A stretch of DNA of 64,000 bases from Spirosoma sordidisoli (GCF_004138325.1 NZ_SBLB01000006.1:1-64000), one strand, 5' to 3'; counted from the first letter of the stretch, positions 44,724 through 54,236 are shown. A program made the numbers and translations. The notes: generated from the sequence alone by a model not told the origin.

Positions 44724-45975
44724 AATTCAGCTTTACCGCAAAGAGGGCTTTGGAGCGTACAAAAATATAGCTGACCACCACCAGCGTTACCACTCCGCCC
44801 AGCAGTACCGACGGCACCGTACCGAACAGCCGGGCCGCGACCCCCGATTCAAAAGCGCCGATCTCATTCGACGTACTGACAAAGATGCCATTCACGGCCG
44901 CTACCCGACCCCGCAGGTGGTCGGGCGGAAAAATCTGCATGATCGTTTGCCGGATAATGACGCTCACACTGTCGAACGCGCCCGTCAGCCCCAGCATCAG
45001 CAGCGAGAGGTAGAAATTAGTCGACAGCGCAAAAATAATCGTGGCGATCCCGAAACCGGCTACCGCCAGCAGCATGTTGCGCCAGGCGTTATGGATGGGC
45101 GGGTACCGGGTCATGAACGCCAGCGTCAGCACGGCCCCTATACTCGGGGCGGCCCGCAGAAAGCCCAGTCCTTCGGCACCGACCCGCAGAATATCTTCGG
45201 CAAATACCGGCAAAATGGCCACGACTCCACCAAACAGTACCGAAAAGAGGTCGAGCGAAATCGCATAGAGCACGATGGGCGTATCGAATACGAACCGGAA
45301 ACCTTCTTTCAGGCTTTCGCGGAAACCGGCCTGGGGAGCCTCGTTCACCGGCACCGGTTTGCGACTCACCAGCGAGATCAGCCAGAAACAGAGTACCAGC
45401 AGGCCGATGACTACCAGCAGCGTATTATCGAACCCCAGCCCGCTGTAGAGAAAGCCCGCCACGCCCGGACCGACAATCGCACCCGTTTGCCAGAACGAAC
45501 TGCTCCAGGTGGCCGAATTGGCATATAATTCACGCGGTACCAGAAACGGCTTCAGCGACGAACTGGCCGGCGAATAAAACCCTTTGGCGGTGCCGATCAG
45601 CATCAGTACGCCATAAATCGTGGCCAGCCGCACCGTTTGCGACAGCTTAGCTACCACCGCCGGCTGGAACGTGAGATACAGGATGATAGACCCCAGAATA
45701 ATTACCGCCAGACTCCATTGCAGAATCCGCTTCTTGTCGCGCCGGTCGGCCAGGTGCCCGCCAAAGAGCGACAGAATAATAAACGGGACGGCCTCAGCCA
45801 GCCCCACCAGGCCCAGCGCCAGCGGATCGTGGGTGATTTTATAGAGTTCGTACCCCAGAACCACCTCCTGAATCAGCAGCGTAGCCGTGATCAGGAAACT
45901 ATTCATCACAAAATAGCGGAAGTCAGGAATACGTAGCGACGCGTAGGTATCAGTAGCCGGAGAAGGGGGTATCAT
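44722..45975 (-). CDS. MFS transporter, EntS-like exporter
   Basis: The 417-residue protein has about 12 membrane segments with FGGHLADRRDKKRILQ as motif A, and ATWSSSFWQTGAIVGPGVAGFLYS, DTPIVLYAISLDLFSVLFGG and PPDHLRGRVAAVNGIFVSTSNEIGAFESGVAARLFG, all typical of the enterobactin exporter-like MFS group. The substrate may be a siderophore or a drug-like molecule, but no siderophore genes are nearby. It is divergent from the trpF homologue. Confidence 0.88.
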   Translation of the reverse strand: MIPPSPATDTYASLRIPDFRYFVMNSFLITATLLIQEVVLGYELYKITHDPLALGLVGLAEAVPFIILSLFGGHLADRRDKKRILQWSLAVIILGSIILYLTFQPAVVAKLSQTVRLATIYGVLMLIGTAKGFYSPASSSLKPFLVPRELYANSATWSSSFWQTGAIVGPGVAGFLYSGLGFDNTLLVVIGLLVLCFWLISLVSRKPVPVNEAPQAGFRESLKEGFRFVFDTPIVLYAISLDLFSVLFGGVVAILPVFAEDILRVGAEGLGFLRAAPSIGAVLTLAFMTRYPPIHNAWRNMLLAVAGFGIATIIFALSTNFYLSLLMLGLTGAFDSVSVIIRQTIMQIFPPDHLRGRVAAVNGIFVSTSNEIGAFESGVAARLFGTVPSVLLGGVVTLVVVSYIFVRSKALFAVKLN

Positions 45976-46051
45976 TCGTCATGAACGTTTGAGAAATAAC
46001 CGGATATTCGCCAAAAAATTCCGGCCCGGACCGTTAAATCTAGCTTACCTC

Positions 46052-46702
46052 ATGCGTACCCGCCTAAAAATCTGCTGCATCAGCAGCATTGACGAAGCCC
46101 GACTGGCCATTCGACTGGGCGCCGATGCACTCGGTCTGGTAGGCCGTATGCCCAGCGGCCCCGGTGTGGTGGCCGATGAACTGGCCGCTGCCGTTGTTCG
46201 GGCCACGCCCCCGCCTGTGGCCACCTTCATGCTCACCAGCGAACGGACGGTAGCCGATATACTGGCCCATCAGCAGCGCGTAGGTGCCAACACCATCCAG
46301 CTCGTCGACGCCGTACCAGCCGGCACCTACGCCCAGCTTCGGGATGCGCTACCCGCAGTTAAACTAGTTCAGGTCATTCACGTGATCGATGAGCAAAACA
46401 TAGCCGAAGCACTGGCCGCCGTTGAGGCCGGGGCCGATGCGCTGCTCCTGGACTCGGGTAACCCGAACCTGGCCGTTAAGGAACTGGGGGGCACCGGTCG
46501 GCAACACAACTGGCTGATCAGCCGGCAGATTGTGGCGCAGTCGTCGGTGCCGGTCTTTCTGGCGGGTGGCCTGCATGCCGGCAATGTTCGCCAGGCGATT
46601 GAGCAGGTGCAGCCGTTCGGACTCGACATTTGCAGCGGAGTGCGTACCAACGGTTATCTCGACGAACGAAAGCTGGACGCGTTTCTGGCCGCTCTCGGGT
46701 AA
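46052..46702 (+). CDS. Phosphoribosylanthranilate isomerase homologue
   Basis: The 216-residue product is a TIM-barrel with TrpF features: RLKICCISSIDEARLA with the catalytic Cys, GADALGLVG, ALLLDSGNPN and GGTGRQHNW with the catalytic Asp region, FLAGGLHAGNV, and FGLDICSGVRTNGYLD at the phosphate-binding end. TrpF converts N-(5-phosphoribosyl)anthranilate to CdRP in tryptophan synthesis. It is not in a trp operon here, so it may be an extra paralogue; the key residues look intact. ATG 46052 is preferred over an earlier ATG at 45989. Confidence 0.8.
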   Translation: MRTRLKICCISSIDEARLAIRLGADALGLVGRMPSGPGVVADELAAAVVRATPPPVATFMLTSERTVADILAHQQRVGANTIQLVDAVPAGTYAQLRDALPAVKLVQVIHVIDEQNIAEALAAVEAGADALLLDSGNPNLAVKELGGTGRQHNWLISRQIVAQSSVPVFLAGGLHAGNVRQAIEQVQPFGLDICSGVRTNGYLDERKLDAFLAALG

Positions 46703-46728
46703 TCACAGCCTGATCGTTGGGTATAAAA

Positions 46729-46756
46729 AAAGCCCGTATCGATCGATACGGGCTTT
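46729..46756. terminator. Terminator shared by trpF-like and hsp20 genes
   Basis: A 28-bp perfect palindrome folds into a hairpin. On the minus strand it is followed by a run of T (from 46728 downward), terminating hsp20; on the plus strand it ends in TTTCTGTT. Confidence 0.88.
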
Positions 46757-46777
46757 CTGTTAAAACGCCTGTTGCCC

Positions 46778-47224
46778 TTAGGCGATGGCGATTTCTTTCA
46801 CCAGTTTTTCTTCTTTCACGTCTACTTTCGGCAGCGTTACGGTCAGGATGCCGTCGGTGTAGGAAGCAGCGATCTGGTCGGCATTAACGGATTTGGGCAG
46901 GCGGAAACCGCGCTCAAAAGCGTTCACGCCAAACTCGTGATGCGTAAAGGTCTCGGCGGTTTCGGTCGCTTCGGGCTTGTACGCAATGGTGAGGATGTTA
47001 TTCTCTACGTTTATTTTCAGATCTTCTTTCTTCAGACCGGGGGTAGCGAGCACCAGCGTAAAGCCGGTTTCTGTTTCTTTCACGTTAGCGGCCGGTACGT
47101 TTGGCCTGGTGTTGTAAAAACGCGTTACAGCCGGGCGAACGTAAAAAGGATTAAAGAACGAAGGAGTGCGGTTATATCGAACTAAGGTTGCCATTGCTTT
47201 ATCTAGTTGCTGTTGATTGTTCAT
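46778..47224 (-). CDS. Small heat shock protein, Hsp20/alpha-crystallin family
   Basis: The 148-residue product has the alpha-crystallin domain: ETETGFTLVLATPGLKKEDL, NNILTIAYKPEA, FERGFRLPKSVNADQIAASYTDGILTVTLPK and a short C-terminus with the basic end. ATP-independent holdase activity against aggregation is the family role. ATG 47224 or ATG 47194 (MATLVRYNRTP) could be the start; the second gives the more common N-terminus. It is divergent from the TPR gene. Confidence 0.92.
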   Translation of the reverse strand: MNNQQQLDKAMATLVRYNRTPSFFNPFYVRPAVTRFYNTRPNVPAANVKETETGFTLVLATPGLKKEDLKINVENNILTIAYKPEATETAETFTHHEFGVNAFERGFRLPKSVNADQIAASYTDGILTVTLPKVDVKEEKLVKEIAIA

Positions 47225-47574
47225 TGTCAAACACAACCTTCCTAACTCAAATCCTGTACCAGGGCATAAACACAGCCATTTTGTCTTAATAATCTAAGAA
47301 AAGACCGCACATCACGACAAAATGTCACCTTCAAGCAGATCACCTGATCAAAGACTGTCAGACAAAAACCGGACTACATGCATCCCGCGCGACTCTACCT
47401 ACCTGCCTGTAAGGAACGGCAATAGACTGTTAATCAGATGGATTTAGTATCATTTATACAATTATCCGATTTTTGAAAATTAATATATAGCAACTTGGCT
47501 TGCACATGGCAAAGGTCTATTTTTAGCACCCAAACTAACTATATCTCTCACCACCTGTCACTTTGTATTTACTT
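47225..47574. promoter_or_regulatory. Divergent intergenic region between hsp20 and the TPR gene
   Basis: The 350-bp gap becomes AT-rich from about 47430 onward, which fits a promoter region for the TPR gene. No CIRCE-like inverted repeat and no clear TTTG/TAnnTTTG pair was found by eye on either strand. Confidence 0.4.
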
Positions 47575-48912
47575 ATGAAACGACATCTCCTGTCGGTAAC
47601 GGCACTTTTGTGTGTCAGCCTCACCCAACCCGTCTTTTCTCAGCAAACCGCCGTTGATTTTTTTGAAAGTGGTGTCTCAAAAAGTAAGTCCGGCGATTAC
47701 ACAGGGGCATTACAGGCATTCAGTATGGCCATCACCATGAACCCCGACAATGCGGTCAGTTATTACAACCGGGGTGTGGCCAAGGCTAGCTTGAAAGACC
47801 ATCGGGGGGCCGTGCTTGATTACGATCGCGCCATTGAACTGAACGGCAAAGACGCACTGGCTTATCTGAGCCGGGGTATCAGCAAAAGCAAACAGGATGA
47901 CCACCGGGGCGCCCTCCTCGACTACAGCCGTTCCATCGAACTGAACCCCGACGATCCGCAGACGTACTACAACCGGGGCCTGAGCCGGAGCCGCATCGAC
48001 CAGTACAGCGGAGCCCTGGCCGACTTCAACAAAGCCATCGAACTGGATCCGGCCAACGTACAGACCTACTACGTGCGCGGCATTACCAAACAGAAGCTCA
48101 ACGACTACGCGGGCAGCCTCCCCGATTTTGCCAAAGTGATTGAGTTAACCCCCAAACGTTCACAGGCCTACGCCGGCCGGGGCATATCGAAAACCGAACT
48201 GAACGATTATACCGGTGCCGTGGCCGATCTCAATAAGGCCATTGAGCTGAACCCCGAAGACGGCGAATCTCATTTTTACCGTGGTTTCGCCAAAGGCAAG
48301 CTCGACGATTACAAAGGCGCCCTGGCCGATTATAACCGGGCCATCGCGCTAAAAGCCGATAATTACGCGGCTTATTACGGACGGGGGTTCTGCCGCAGTA
48401 AGCTCGGCGATCAGAAAGGTGCCATCCAGGATTTTAACGAAGCCATCGAGATCAACAACAGCAATACCGAGGCTAAAGTCGTTTACAGCGGCCGGATCAA
48501 CCGCGCCACCCTTGATAACCTGCGCAACGTGGTGCAGGAACGTAACAAAATCAACGAACTGGGCAGCGAACGCGCCGAAGCCTATTTCAGCCGGGCCGTC
48601 AGCAAGAGCAAACAGGGCGACCCCAAAGCCGCGCTGCTCGATCTCAACAAAGCCATAGAGCTTAATCCAACTTACGCCGAGGCTTATTTTACCCGCGGCC
48701 TGATCCGATCGGCCCAGGGCGACCAGCGCGCAGCGATCATGGACTGCAACAGCGCCGTTAAGCTCAATCCGCGCTATGCCGAAGTCTATTACGTCCGGGG
48801 CATTATCAAACACAGCCTTGGCGACGAAAATGGCGGTTGCCTCGACCTCTCCAAAGCGGGCGAGCTGGGCTACAACCCATCGTATAAAGTCATCAGCGAT
48901 TACTGCAACTAA
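47575..48912 (+). CDS. Exported TPR-repeat protein
   Basis: The 445-residue protein has a signal peptide (RHLLSVTALLCVSLTQPVFSQ) and about eleven to twelve 34-residue TPR units with the core pattern AY.NRG.SK...D..GA..DY..AIELNP. A less regular region near residues 300-330 interrupts the array. The TPR superhelix suggests a scaffold for protein contacts at the periplasmic or outer membrane side. The start is ATG 47575; TTG 47563 in frame is less likely. A terminator hairpin follows. Confidence 0.87.
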   Translation: MKRHLLSVTALLCVSLTQPVFSQQTAVDFFESGVSKSKSGDYTGALQAFSMAITMNPDNAVSYYNRGVAKASLKDHRGAVLDYDRAIELNGKDALAYLSRGISKSKQDDHRGALLDYSRSIELNPDDPQTYYNRGLSRSRIDQYSGALADFNKAIELDPANVQTYYVRGITKQKLNDYAGSLPDFAKVIELTPKRSQAYAGRGISKTELNDYTGAVADLNKAIELNPEDGESHFYRGFAKGKLDDYKGALADYNRAIALKADNYAAYYGRGFCRSKLGDQKGAIQDFNEAIEINNSNTEAKVVYSGRINRATLDNLRNVVQERNKINELGSERAEAYFSRAVSKSKQGDPKAALLDLNKAIELNPTYAEAYFTRGLIRSAQGDQRAAIMDCNSAVKLNPRYAEVYYVRGIIKHSLGDENGGCLDLSKAGELGYNPSYKVISDYCN

Positions 48913-48935
48913 GCGTCCGTACGCTACCGGAACGC

Positions 48936-48975
48936 AACAGCCACACGCCGATCAGGGTCGGGTGTGGCTGTTTTA
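48936..48975 (+). terminator. Terminator of the TPR gene
   Basis: An 11-bp stem (48936-48946 with 48962-48972) ends in TTTTATT. The following 48976-49209 holds no recognisable gene or element. Confidence 0.8.
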
Positions 48976-49209
48976 TTGTAGATCTCCGGAGAGAAACGCA
49001 GCCTCTGTACTATAAACCGCACAGGCGGCATAAATGACGTAAAAAAGTCAGCGCCTTAGCCGTCCGATTATCGGCAGGACGGGCATGTGCCTGCCCAATC
49101 AAATCAGAATAACATATATCTTTTTCAGAAGAACCATCATGGAAGCGTAACGGAGAGAAGCGGTCATTTGCACCTGTTACACCAGTCCTTACCTGGTTAA
49201 CACCTCAGT

Positions 49210-52071
49210 ATGAAAATCAGAACTACATTAACCGCTCTTCTGGTACTGCTTGGCCTCTACAACTCAATTGCGCAGTCGGAATTAACCCTGGCCGGCACCT
49301 GGCAACTACGGCTGGACCCTACCGATGAGGGCATCCGTCGACACTGGTGGTCAGAACCTTTCCCCGATACGATCAGCCTGCCAGGCTCATTAACGGAACA
49401 CGGAAAGGGCAATGAAGTGACACTACAAACGCCCTGGACCGGCGACGTGGTTGACAGCACCTATTTTTTTTCAAAATCGTACCAATCCTTCCGAGAAGGG
49501 GATTTAAAAATTCCGTTCTGGCTGAAACCAGTAAAATATTACGTCGGACCAGCCTGGTACAGAAGGCAGGTTGACATACCAGCCGGCTGGAAAAAGCAGC
49601 GGGTGGTGCTCAACCTGGAACGCTGCCACTGGAAAACTATGGTTTTTGTAAACGGGCAGTTTGCCGGCAGCCAGAACAGCCTCGTAGCGGCCCATCAGTT
49701 CGATCTTACCAATCTGCTTCAGGCCGGACGAAAAAATACCATCACCATACGCGTCGATAACAACACCCAGGTTTACATTGGCCAGAACTCGCACAGCATA
49801 TCCGATCATACGCAAACCAACTGGAACGGCCTCGTCGGAAACCTGTCCCTACGGTCGGGCAGTCTCACCGCGCTGGATGAGGTTCAGGTATATCCGAATA
49901 TTTCTCAGAAAAACATCCGGGTAACGGTGGGCTTTAGCCAGCCCCGAAACCAGACGTTTTCCGGTAAGCTTCTGATGCAGGTTCGTTCGCTACAGAACAG
50001 CCGATCAACCCTCCCTCAGCAGGTAAAGGCAATTAAGCTTACGGCCGAGAACACAACGCTCGAAACGACTTATTCCATACCGTCTCCACAGCTCTGGGAT
50101 GAATTTTCGCCGAACCGCTACGAGCTTTCGCTGGTAGTGGTTGGTAACAGGGCAGATACTATCTCCCGGAAAAAGGTAACGTTTGGCATGCGCGAGATAG
50201 GCACAAAAGGAACCCGCATTACCGTAAACGGCCGACCGGTTTTTTTGCGGGGCGACGTAGACTGCGCTGCCTTCCCGCTTACAGGTTATCCGCCAACGGA
50301 CTACAAACACTGGGGAAAAATCATGCGAACGCTGAAAGAGCATGGTTTGAACCATTTACGTTTTCACTCCTGGTGCCCACCGGAGGCCGCCTTCCAGGTA
50401 GCGGATGAACTGGGTTTATATCTATACGTAGAAAGCCCGTCCTGGGCCAACCAGGGTAGCGCCGTAGGGGCAGGTGGTCTGGTCGACGACTTTATCTATC
50501 AGGAATCGGAGCGCATGCTGAAGGCATATGGGAATCACCCCTCGTTCTGTATGATGTCGTACGGCAATGAACCTGCAGGCGTTAATCAGGGCAATTTTCT
50601 GGGCAAATGGGTACTCCACTTCAAAGCCAAAGATACCCGACGCCTGTATACGAGCGGAGCTGGGTGGCCTATGCTACCCGAGAACCAGTTTCATATCCAT
50701 TCAGATGCCCGAATTCAACGGTGGGGAGAGGGGCTGGCCAGCATCATCAACCGCGACAAGCCAAGAACCGACTACGACTGGCGTACTATCATCAGGCCAT
50801 CTAAAGTTCCTTATATCAGCCACGAAATCGGGCAATGGTGTGTGTATCCCAACTTCGATGAAATGGCCAAATACACCGGGGTGCTAAAACCAACCAACTT
50901 TGAGATTTTCCGGCAGACGCTTCAGGATCAGGGAATGGGCGATCAGGCCCGTGACTTTCTGATGGCCTCGGGCAGGCTCCAGACTCTCTGTTACAAAGCC
51001 GACATAGAAGCGGCCCTTCGAACTCCTGGTTTTGGCGGTTTTCAGCTGCTGGGCCTCCACGATTTTCCGGGGCAGGGAACGGCACTAGTGGGCGCGTTAG
51101 ATGTTTTTTATGAGCCTAAGCCCTATACCTCGAAAAGCGAATACAGCCAGTTCTGCAATGCAACGGTACTGCTGGCCCGGCTCGACAAACTTGTTTTTCA
51201 GACCAATGAATCCGTAAAAGCGGCTATTGAGATTGCTCATTTTGGTGCTCATGAACTAACCAACCAGACCGTCAGCTGGTCGGTTACCGATGACCAGTCG
51301 AAGGTGCTCGTTCAGGGTAAACTAAACAAAGAGCGGGTTCATATCGATAATGCCCAGCCGGTAGGCCTGATCAATGTCGATCTGGCTTCTATCAAAGAAC
51401 CGACCCGCCTTACCCTGACGGTCCAGCTGGTCAACTCAGCCGTGAAAAACAGTTGGCACCTCTGGGTCTATCCGGCTGGTCTGAGGGCTGATGCTGCCGT
51501 AGGTAATGTACTGATAGCTCACTCTATGACGGATGAGGTGGTGCAACGGCTGGAGCAGGGCGCTACGGTTTTGCTGCTTCCTTACGGCCGTATTGCACCC
51601 GACAAAGGGGCACAGGTAAAAATCGGTTTTTCGACAGTTTTCTGGAATACTTCCTGGACCATGGGACAACCCCCTCATACCCTCGGTCTGGTTTGTAATC
51701 CGAAACACCCGGCTCTGGCCCATTTCCCAACCGAGTCATTTAGTGATTACCAGTGGCATGATGTTGTCAGCCACGCCCAGCCTATGATTCTGAATGAGTT
51801 TCCGAAGCGGTTCAGACCGGTTATCCAGCCGATCGACACCTGGTTTGAGAACCGACGACTGGCCCTGGCGTTTGAAGGAAAAGTAGGTAAGGGGAAATTG
51901 CTGGTTTGTAGCGTTGATCTGGAAACGGATCTGAGCAACAGGCCCCCTGCCCGTCAGCTGAAATACAGTTTGCTTCGGTATATGAACAGCGACCAGTTTA
52001 ACCCTGAACAAGCACTGGATACACCCCTGATTCGCCAGTTGCTCACCAGTTCGGCTTCGGACCGGCGGTGA
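49210..52071 (+). CDS. Exported GH2 family glycoside hydrolase (beta-galactosidase-like)
   Basis: The 953-residue protein has a signal peptide ending in SIAQ. The sugar-binding domain includes VGPAWYRRQVDIP and RCHWKTMVFVNGQFAG; a short Ig-like domain precedes the TIM barrel with ITVNGRPVFLRGDVDC, HGLNHLRFHSWCPPEAAFQVADELGLYLYVE, YGNEPAG with Glu454 as acid/base, and ISHEIGQWC with Glu539 as nucleophile. These match GH2; the W in the barrel and the long C-terminal extension are common in Bacteroidota. The product is likely periplasmic and acts on galactosides, glucuronides or mannosides; the exact specificity is unknown. It is convergent with the SusC-GH95 remnant. Confidence 0.88.
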   Translation: MKIRTTLTALLVLLGLYNSIAQSELTLAGTWQLRLDPTDEGIRRHWWSEPFPDTISLPGSLTEHGKGNEVTLQTPWTGDVVDSTYFFSKSYQSFREGDLKIPFWLKPVKYYVGPAWYRRQVDIPAGWKKQRVVLNLERCHWKTMVFVNGQFAGSQNSLVAAHQFDLTNLLQAGRKNTITIRVDNNTQVYIGQNSHSISDHTQTNWNGLVGNLSLRSGSLTALDEVQVYPNISQKNIRVTVGFSQPRNQTFSGKLLMQVRSLQNSRSTLPQQVKAIKLTAENTTLETTYSIPSPQLWDEFSPNRYELSLVVVGNRADTISRKKVTFGMREIGTKGTRITVNGRPVFLRGDVDCAAFPLTGYPPTDYKHWGKIMRTLKEHGLNHLRFHSWCPPEAAFQVADELGLYLYVESPSWANQGSAVGAGGLVDDFIYQESERMLKAYGNHPSFCMMSYGNEPAGVNQGNFLGKWVLHFKAKDTRRLYTSGAGWPMLPENQFHIHSDARIQRWGEGLASIINRDKPRTDYDWRTIIRPSKVPYISHEIGQWCVYPNFDEMAKYTGVLKPTNFEIFRQTLQDQGMGDQARDFLMASGRLQTLCYKADIEAALRTPGFGGFQLLGLHDFPGQGTALVGALDVFYEPKPYTSKSEYSQFCNATVLLARLDKLVFQTNESVKAAIEIAHFGAHELTNQTVSWSVTDDQSKVLVQGKLNKERVHIDNAQPVGLINVDLASIKEPTRLTLTVQLVNSAVKNSWHLWVYPAGLRADAAVGNVLIAHSMTDEVVQRLEQGATVLLLPYGRIAPDKGAQVKIGFSTVFWNTSWTMGQPPHTLGLVCNPKHPALAHFPTESFSDYQWHDVVSHAQPMILNEFPKRFRPVIQPIDTWFENRRLALAFEGKVGKGKLLVCSVDLETDLSNRPPARQLKYSLLRYMNSDQFNPEQALDTPLIRQLLTSSASDRR

Positions 52072-52093
52072 GTTATTACCCATCGTATAAAGA

Positions 52094-52127
52094 AACCGGG
52101 CGTTAGCACATATACGCCCGGTTTTTT
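52094..52127 (+). terminator. Terminator of the GH2 gene
   Basis: A 10-bp stem (52094-52103 with 52114-52123) followed by TTTTTT. 52128-52308 holds no recognisable gene. Confidence 0.88.
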
Positions 52128-52308
52128 ATTGCCATCGATCCGCGAAAGTCCGTATGTTCCTACTATCTTCTGGTGACGCGGTTCATTAATCCGCCGATTC
52201 AGCAACGCCATGATCAGCCGTGCTTCCAGCGTTCATGATCGTAAAACTTCCTATACGCTTACGGAGCCTTTCTGGGTTTAGCTCAACGGAACAGCCTGCT
52301 CGCTACAG

Positions 52309-52842
52309 CTATTGCTGACGAAAAGCTTTTGAAAGCACATTTCGCATACGGCCGTTCACATTGACTTTCAGGGGCCGGGCCGTGGGAGAAGTAACCCGGT
52401 AGCTGGTAACCCGACCGTTCTTCCAGGAAAAATCGACCGTGAAATTACTGCGGGCTTTGAGTCCTTTGACGGCCCCCTCTCCTTTCCAGCCATCGGGAAT
52501 AGCCGGTAACAGATCAATGTATCCCTCGTGGCTCTGGATCAGCATCTCAGCAATACCTGCTGTTCCGCCACTGAATACTAACGTAGCGGCTGGGCTCACA
52601 GTCAGTTTAAAATTTCCATCTGTATCCGTTGTCGTTCCTTTATTTGTCGCTCCATCAATAAGTATACTGACACCAGGCAGCGTGATTCCGGTAGAGTCTG
52701 GAACCGTACCTGATACACTTATTAACTCCTGAGCATACGAATGTGCTGAGCTTATCAAAACAGCAGGAATGAGGTATAAACCCATCATCCATACACGCCA
52801 CGGGGAGAAACCGAAGCGTAGGAAACGTAGTATTTTCTCCAT
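52309..52842 (-). pseudogene. Chimeric remnant: SusC N-terminus fused to GH95 C-terminus
   Basis: The 177-codon frame is a fusion. Residues 1-90 are the signal peptide (YLIPAVLISSAHSYAQE) and CarboxypepD_reg-like domain (VSGTVPDSTGITLPGVSILI, TDTDGNFKLTVSPAATLVF) at the start of a SusC/RagA TonB-dependent receptor. Residues 92-177 (GGTAGIAEMLIQSHEGYIDL, LLPAIPDGWKGEGAVKGLKA, FSWKNGRVTSYRV) are the end of a GH95 alpha-L-fucosidase. The joint lies near 52565-52575, about residue 91, in frame. The TonB plug and barrel and the GH95 catalytic part are missing, so this is best read as the scar of a deletion inside a polysaccharide utilisation locus. Confidence 0.85.
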
Positions 52843-53674
52843 ATCTATCCAGGCTTATAGTGTTAATAATGAATTGAATAAATAGAAATCGTACAAAATT
52901 AACTTGCCTCAATATCCTGTTTGGTTATATAATTGACTTTTTATAGTTCGATATTGACTTTGTTAAAAATATAAAGGCAGATTTTTTATTTTGTATTTTT
53001 AATGCAGCAACCTATTTTACAAGAAGCTCACCAATTTAATCCCTACAAAATATATAAGTGAAGTATACGGAAACTAAACGGCCTGAGAAACAATGGTATA
53101 ACTACAACAAATAGAGTAAAATGATCTATTCATCTATTACAATTAATTTAACAGTATTGTACAACAGAAAAATTCTTCACAGAACAAATCCTGAAAACAA
53201 AAACGATAATAAACAAGAAATGCTATTCAACAGGCATTTTACTAGTGTGTTCCTACAGTATTATTGTGTATTCAATTTTAAAATATCAAAAAAAAATTCA
53301 GGCTAAAAAATTACTATCTATAGATCTCCGTACGCCATATTACATACTCATCAGACTACAAATCTCAGTTAATGATTATTTCTAATTCATCGATAAGCAA
53401 CTAGTGACGACTGACCTATAGAAGTCAAATCATTAACAATCAAGATTTTACAAACAAATCATATTTACACGAATCATAAATTATTATCAACAACAACAAT
53501 AATTCCTACAAATACAATATGTTAAGTTCAGTATATACCATTCACGTTTCAATACTATCTCTATATAATATTTAGAGAAAAATAATTAAAAATAAATCCA
53601 AAAAATTTATTCATTCATTACAACCCTTTTTATTCGGACAGAGTCATCGATAAAGTAAAAACTTAAAAATCATT
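52843..53674. other. AT-rich gene-free stretch
   Basis: This 832-bp region is far richer in A and T than the rest of the window, with no supported gene. A 61-codon frame at 53121-53306 has low-complexity composition and no family. TAATTTTG on the minus strand (52894-52901) could be the old promoter of the SusC gene. The sequence may be decayed or acquired DNA. Confidence 0.7.
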
Positions 53675-54064
53675 ATGAAACGCGTAACTTCAATTGTACT
53701 ACTCCTGTTCGTTCTTGGCGCTGCAGCCTGTAAGCGAGAATCCGAAAGTGTTACTCCAGAAAATACTACCACCCTCTCCGTTAAGAAAGGAGCCACATTC
53801 GACCTGACTTTACCAGTGCAATATTCTGCCGGTTCAACAGGAGTAATTTGGAATTTAGTAAACGCTGGTGATGCCACAATTCTTAAGATGAACAGCATGA
53901 ACACGGTTGTGAATCCCGAAAATTCAGCTGTGTGGGGAAACCAGGTGTGGAATTATACTGCGCTCGCCAAGGGAACTACTACGCTGGAGTTTCATTTCGC
54001 TAGACCTACTGTTTTAAACGAGGTCATGGAGAAAAAAGCCTATAAAATTACGGTGACTGACTAA
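53675..54064 (+). CDS. Chagasin-like (I42) peptidase inhibitor lipoprotein
   Basis: The 129-residue protein has a lipoprotein signal (VLLLFVLGAAAC with Cys19). The mature part follows the chagasin plan: FDLTLPVQYSAGSTGVIWNL in place of the NPTTGY loop, then VWGNQVWNYTALAKGTTTLEFHFARP, which matches the GxxxxTFKALKxGxxxLxFxYxRPW motif. Chagasins inhibit papain-like cysteine peptidases. The gene has lower GC than its neighbours and follows the AT-rich stretch, suggesting acquisition. ATG 53675 follows an A-rich leader. An inverted repeat lies downstream. Confidence 0.7.
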   Translation: MKRVTSIVLLLFVLGAAACKRESESVTPENTTTLSVKKGATFDLTLPVQYSAGSTGVIWNLVNAGDATILKMNSMNTVVNPENSAVWGNQVWNYTALAKGTTTLEFHFARPTVLNEVMEKKAYKITVTD

Positions 54065-54093
54065 CCAGTAGAGAGAATAGCCGAAACCGGCTC

Positions 54094-54138
54094 TGTCTTG
54101 TTGTATCTGGCCTGATGACAGCCAGATACAACAAGACA
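54094..54138. repeat. 18-bp perfect inverted repeat after the chagasin-like gene
   Basis: Arms at 54094-54111 and 54121-54138 with a 9-nt loop form a stable stem. No T-run follows on either strand; it may stabilise or end the mRNA. Confidence 0.75.
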
Positions 54139-54206
54139 GGATACACAACAAAGACTAATGGCAGCGTCTCAGGTTTCTTTACCTAAGCTATCGACCTATC
54201 TAATGA

Positions 54207-54236
54207 AGCACCAGGCGCCCGTCTGGTGCTTTTTTT
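54207..54236 (+). terminator. Terminator hairpin downstream of the chagasin-like gene
   Basis: An 8-bp stem (54207-54214 with 54223-54230) is followed by seven T. It lies 140 nt after the chagasin stop and probably acts as that gene's terminator. Confidence 0.78.

Noticed and set aside
47650..48850. Roughly 100-bp periodic repeats
   Set aside because: They follow the 34-residue TPR period and are coding; they are not a CRISPR array.
53121..53306. 61-codon frame in the AT-rich stretch
   Set aside because: Low-complexity composition (Asn, Lys, Ile, Phe), no family and no gene-like context; expected by chance at this base composition only with low weight, so not called.
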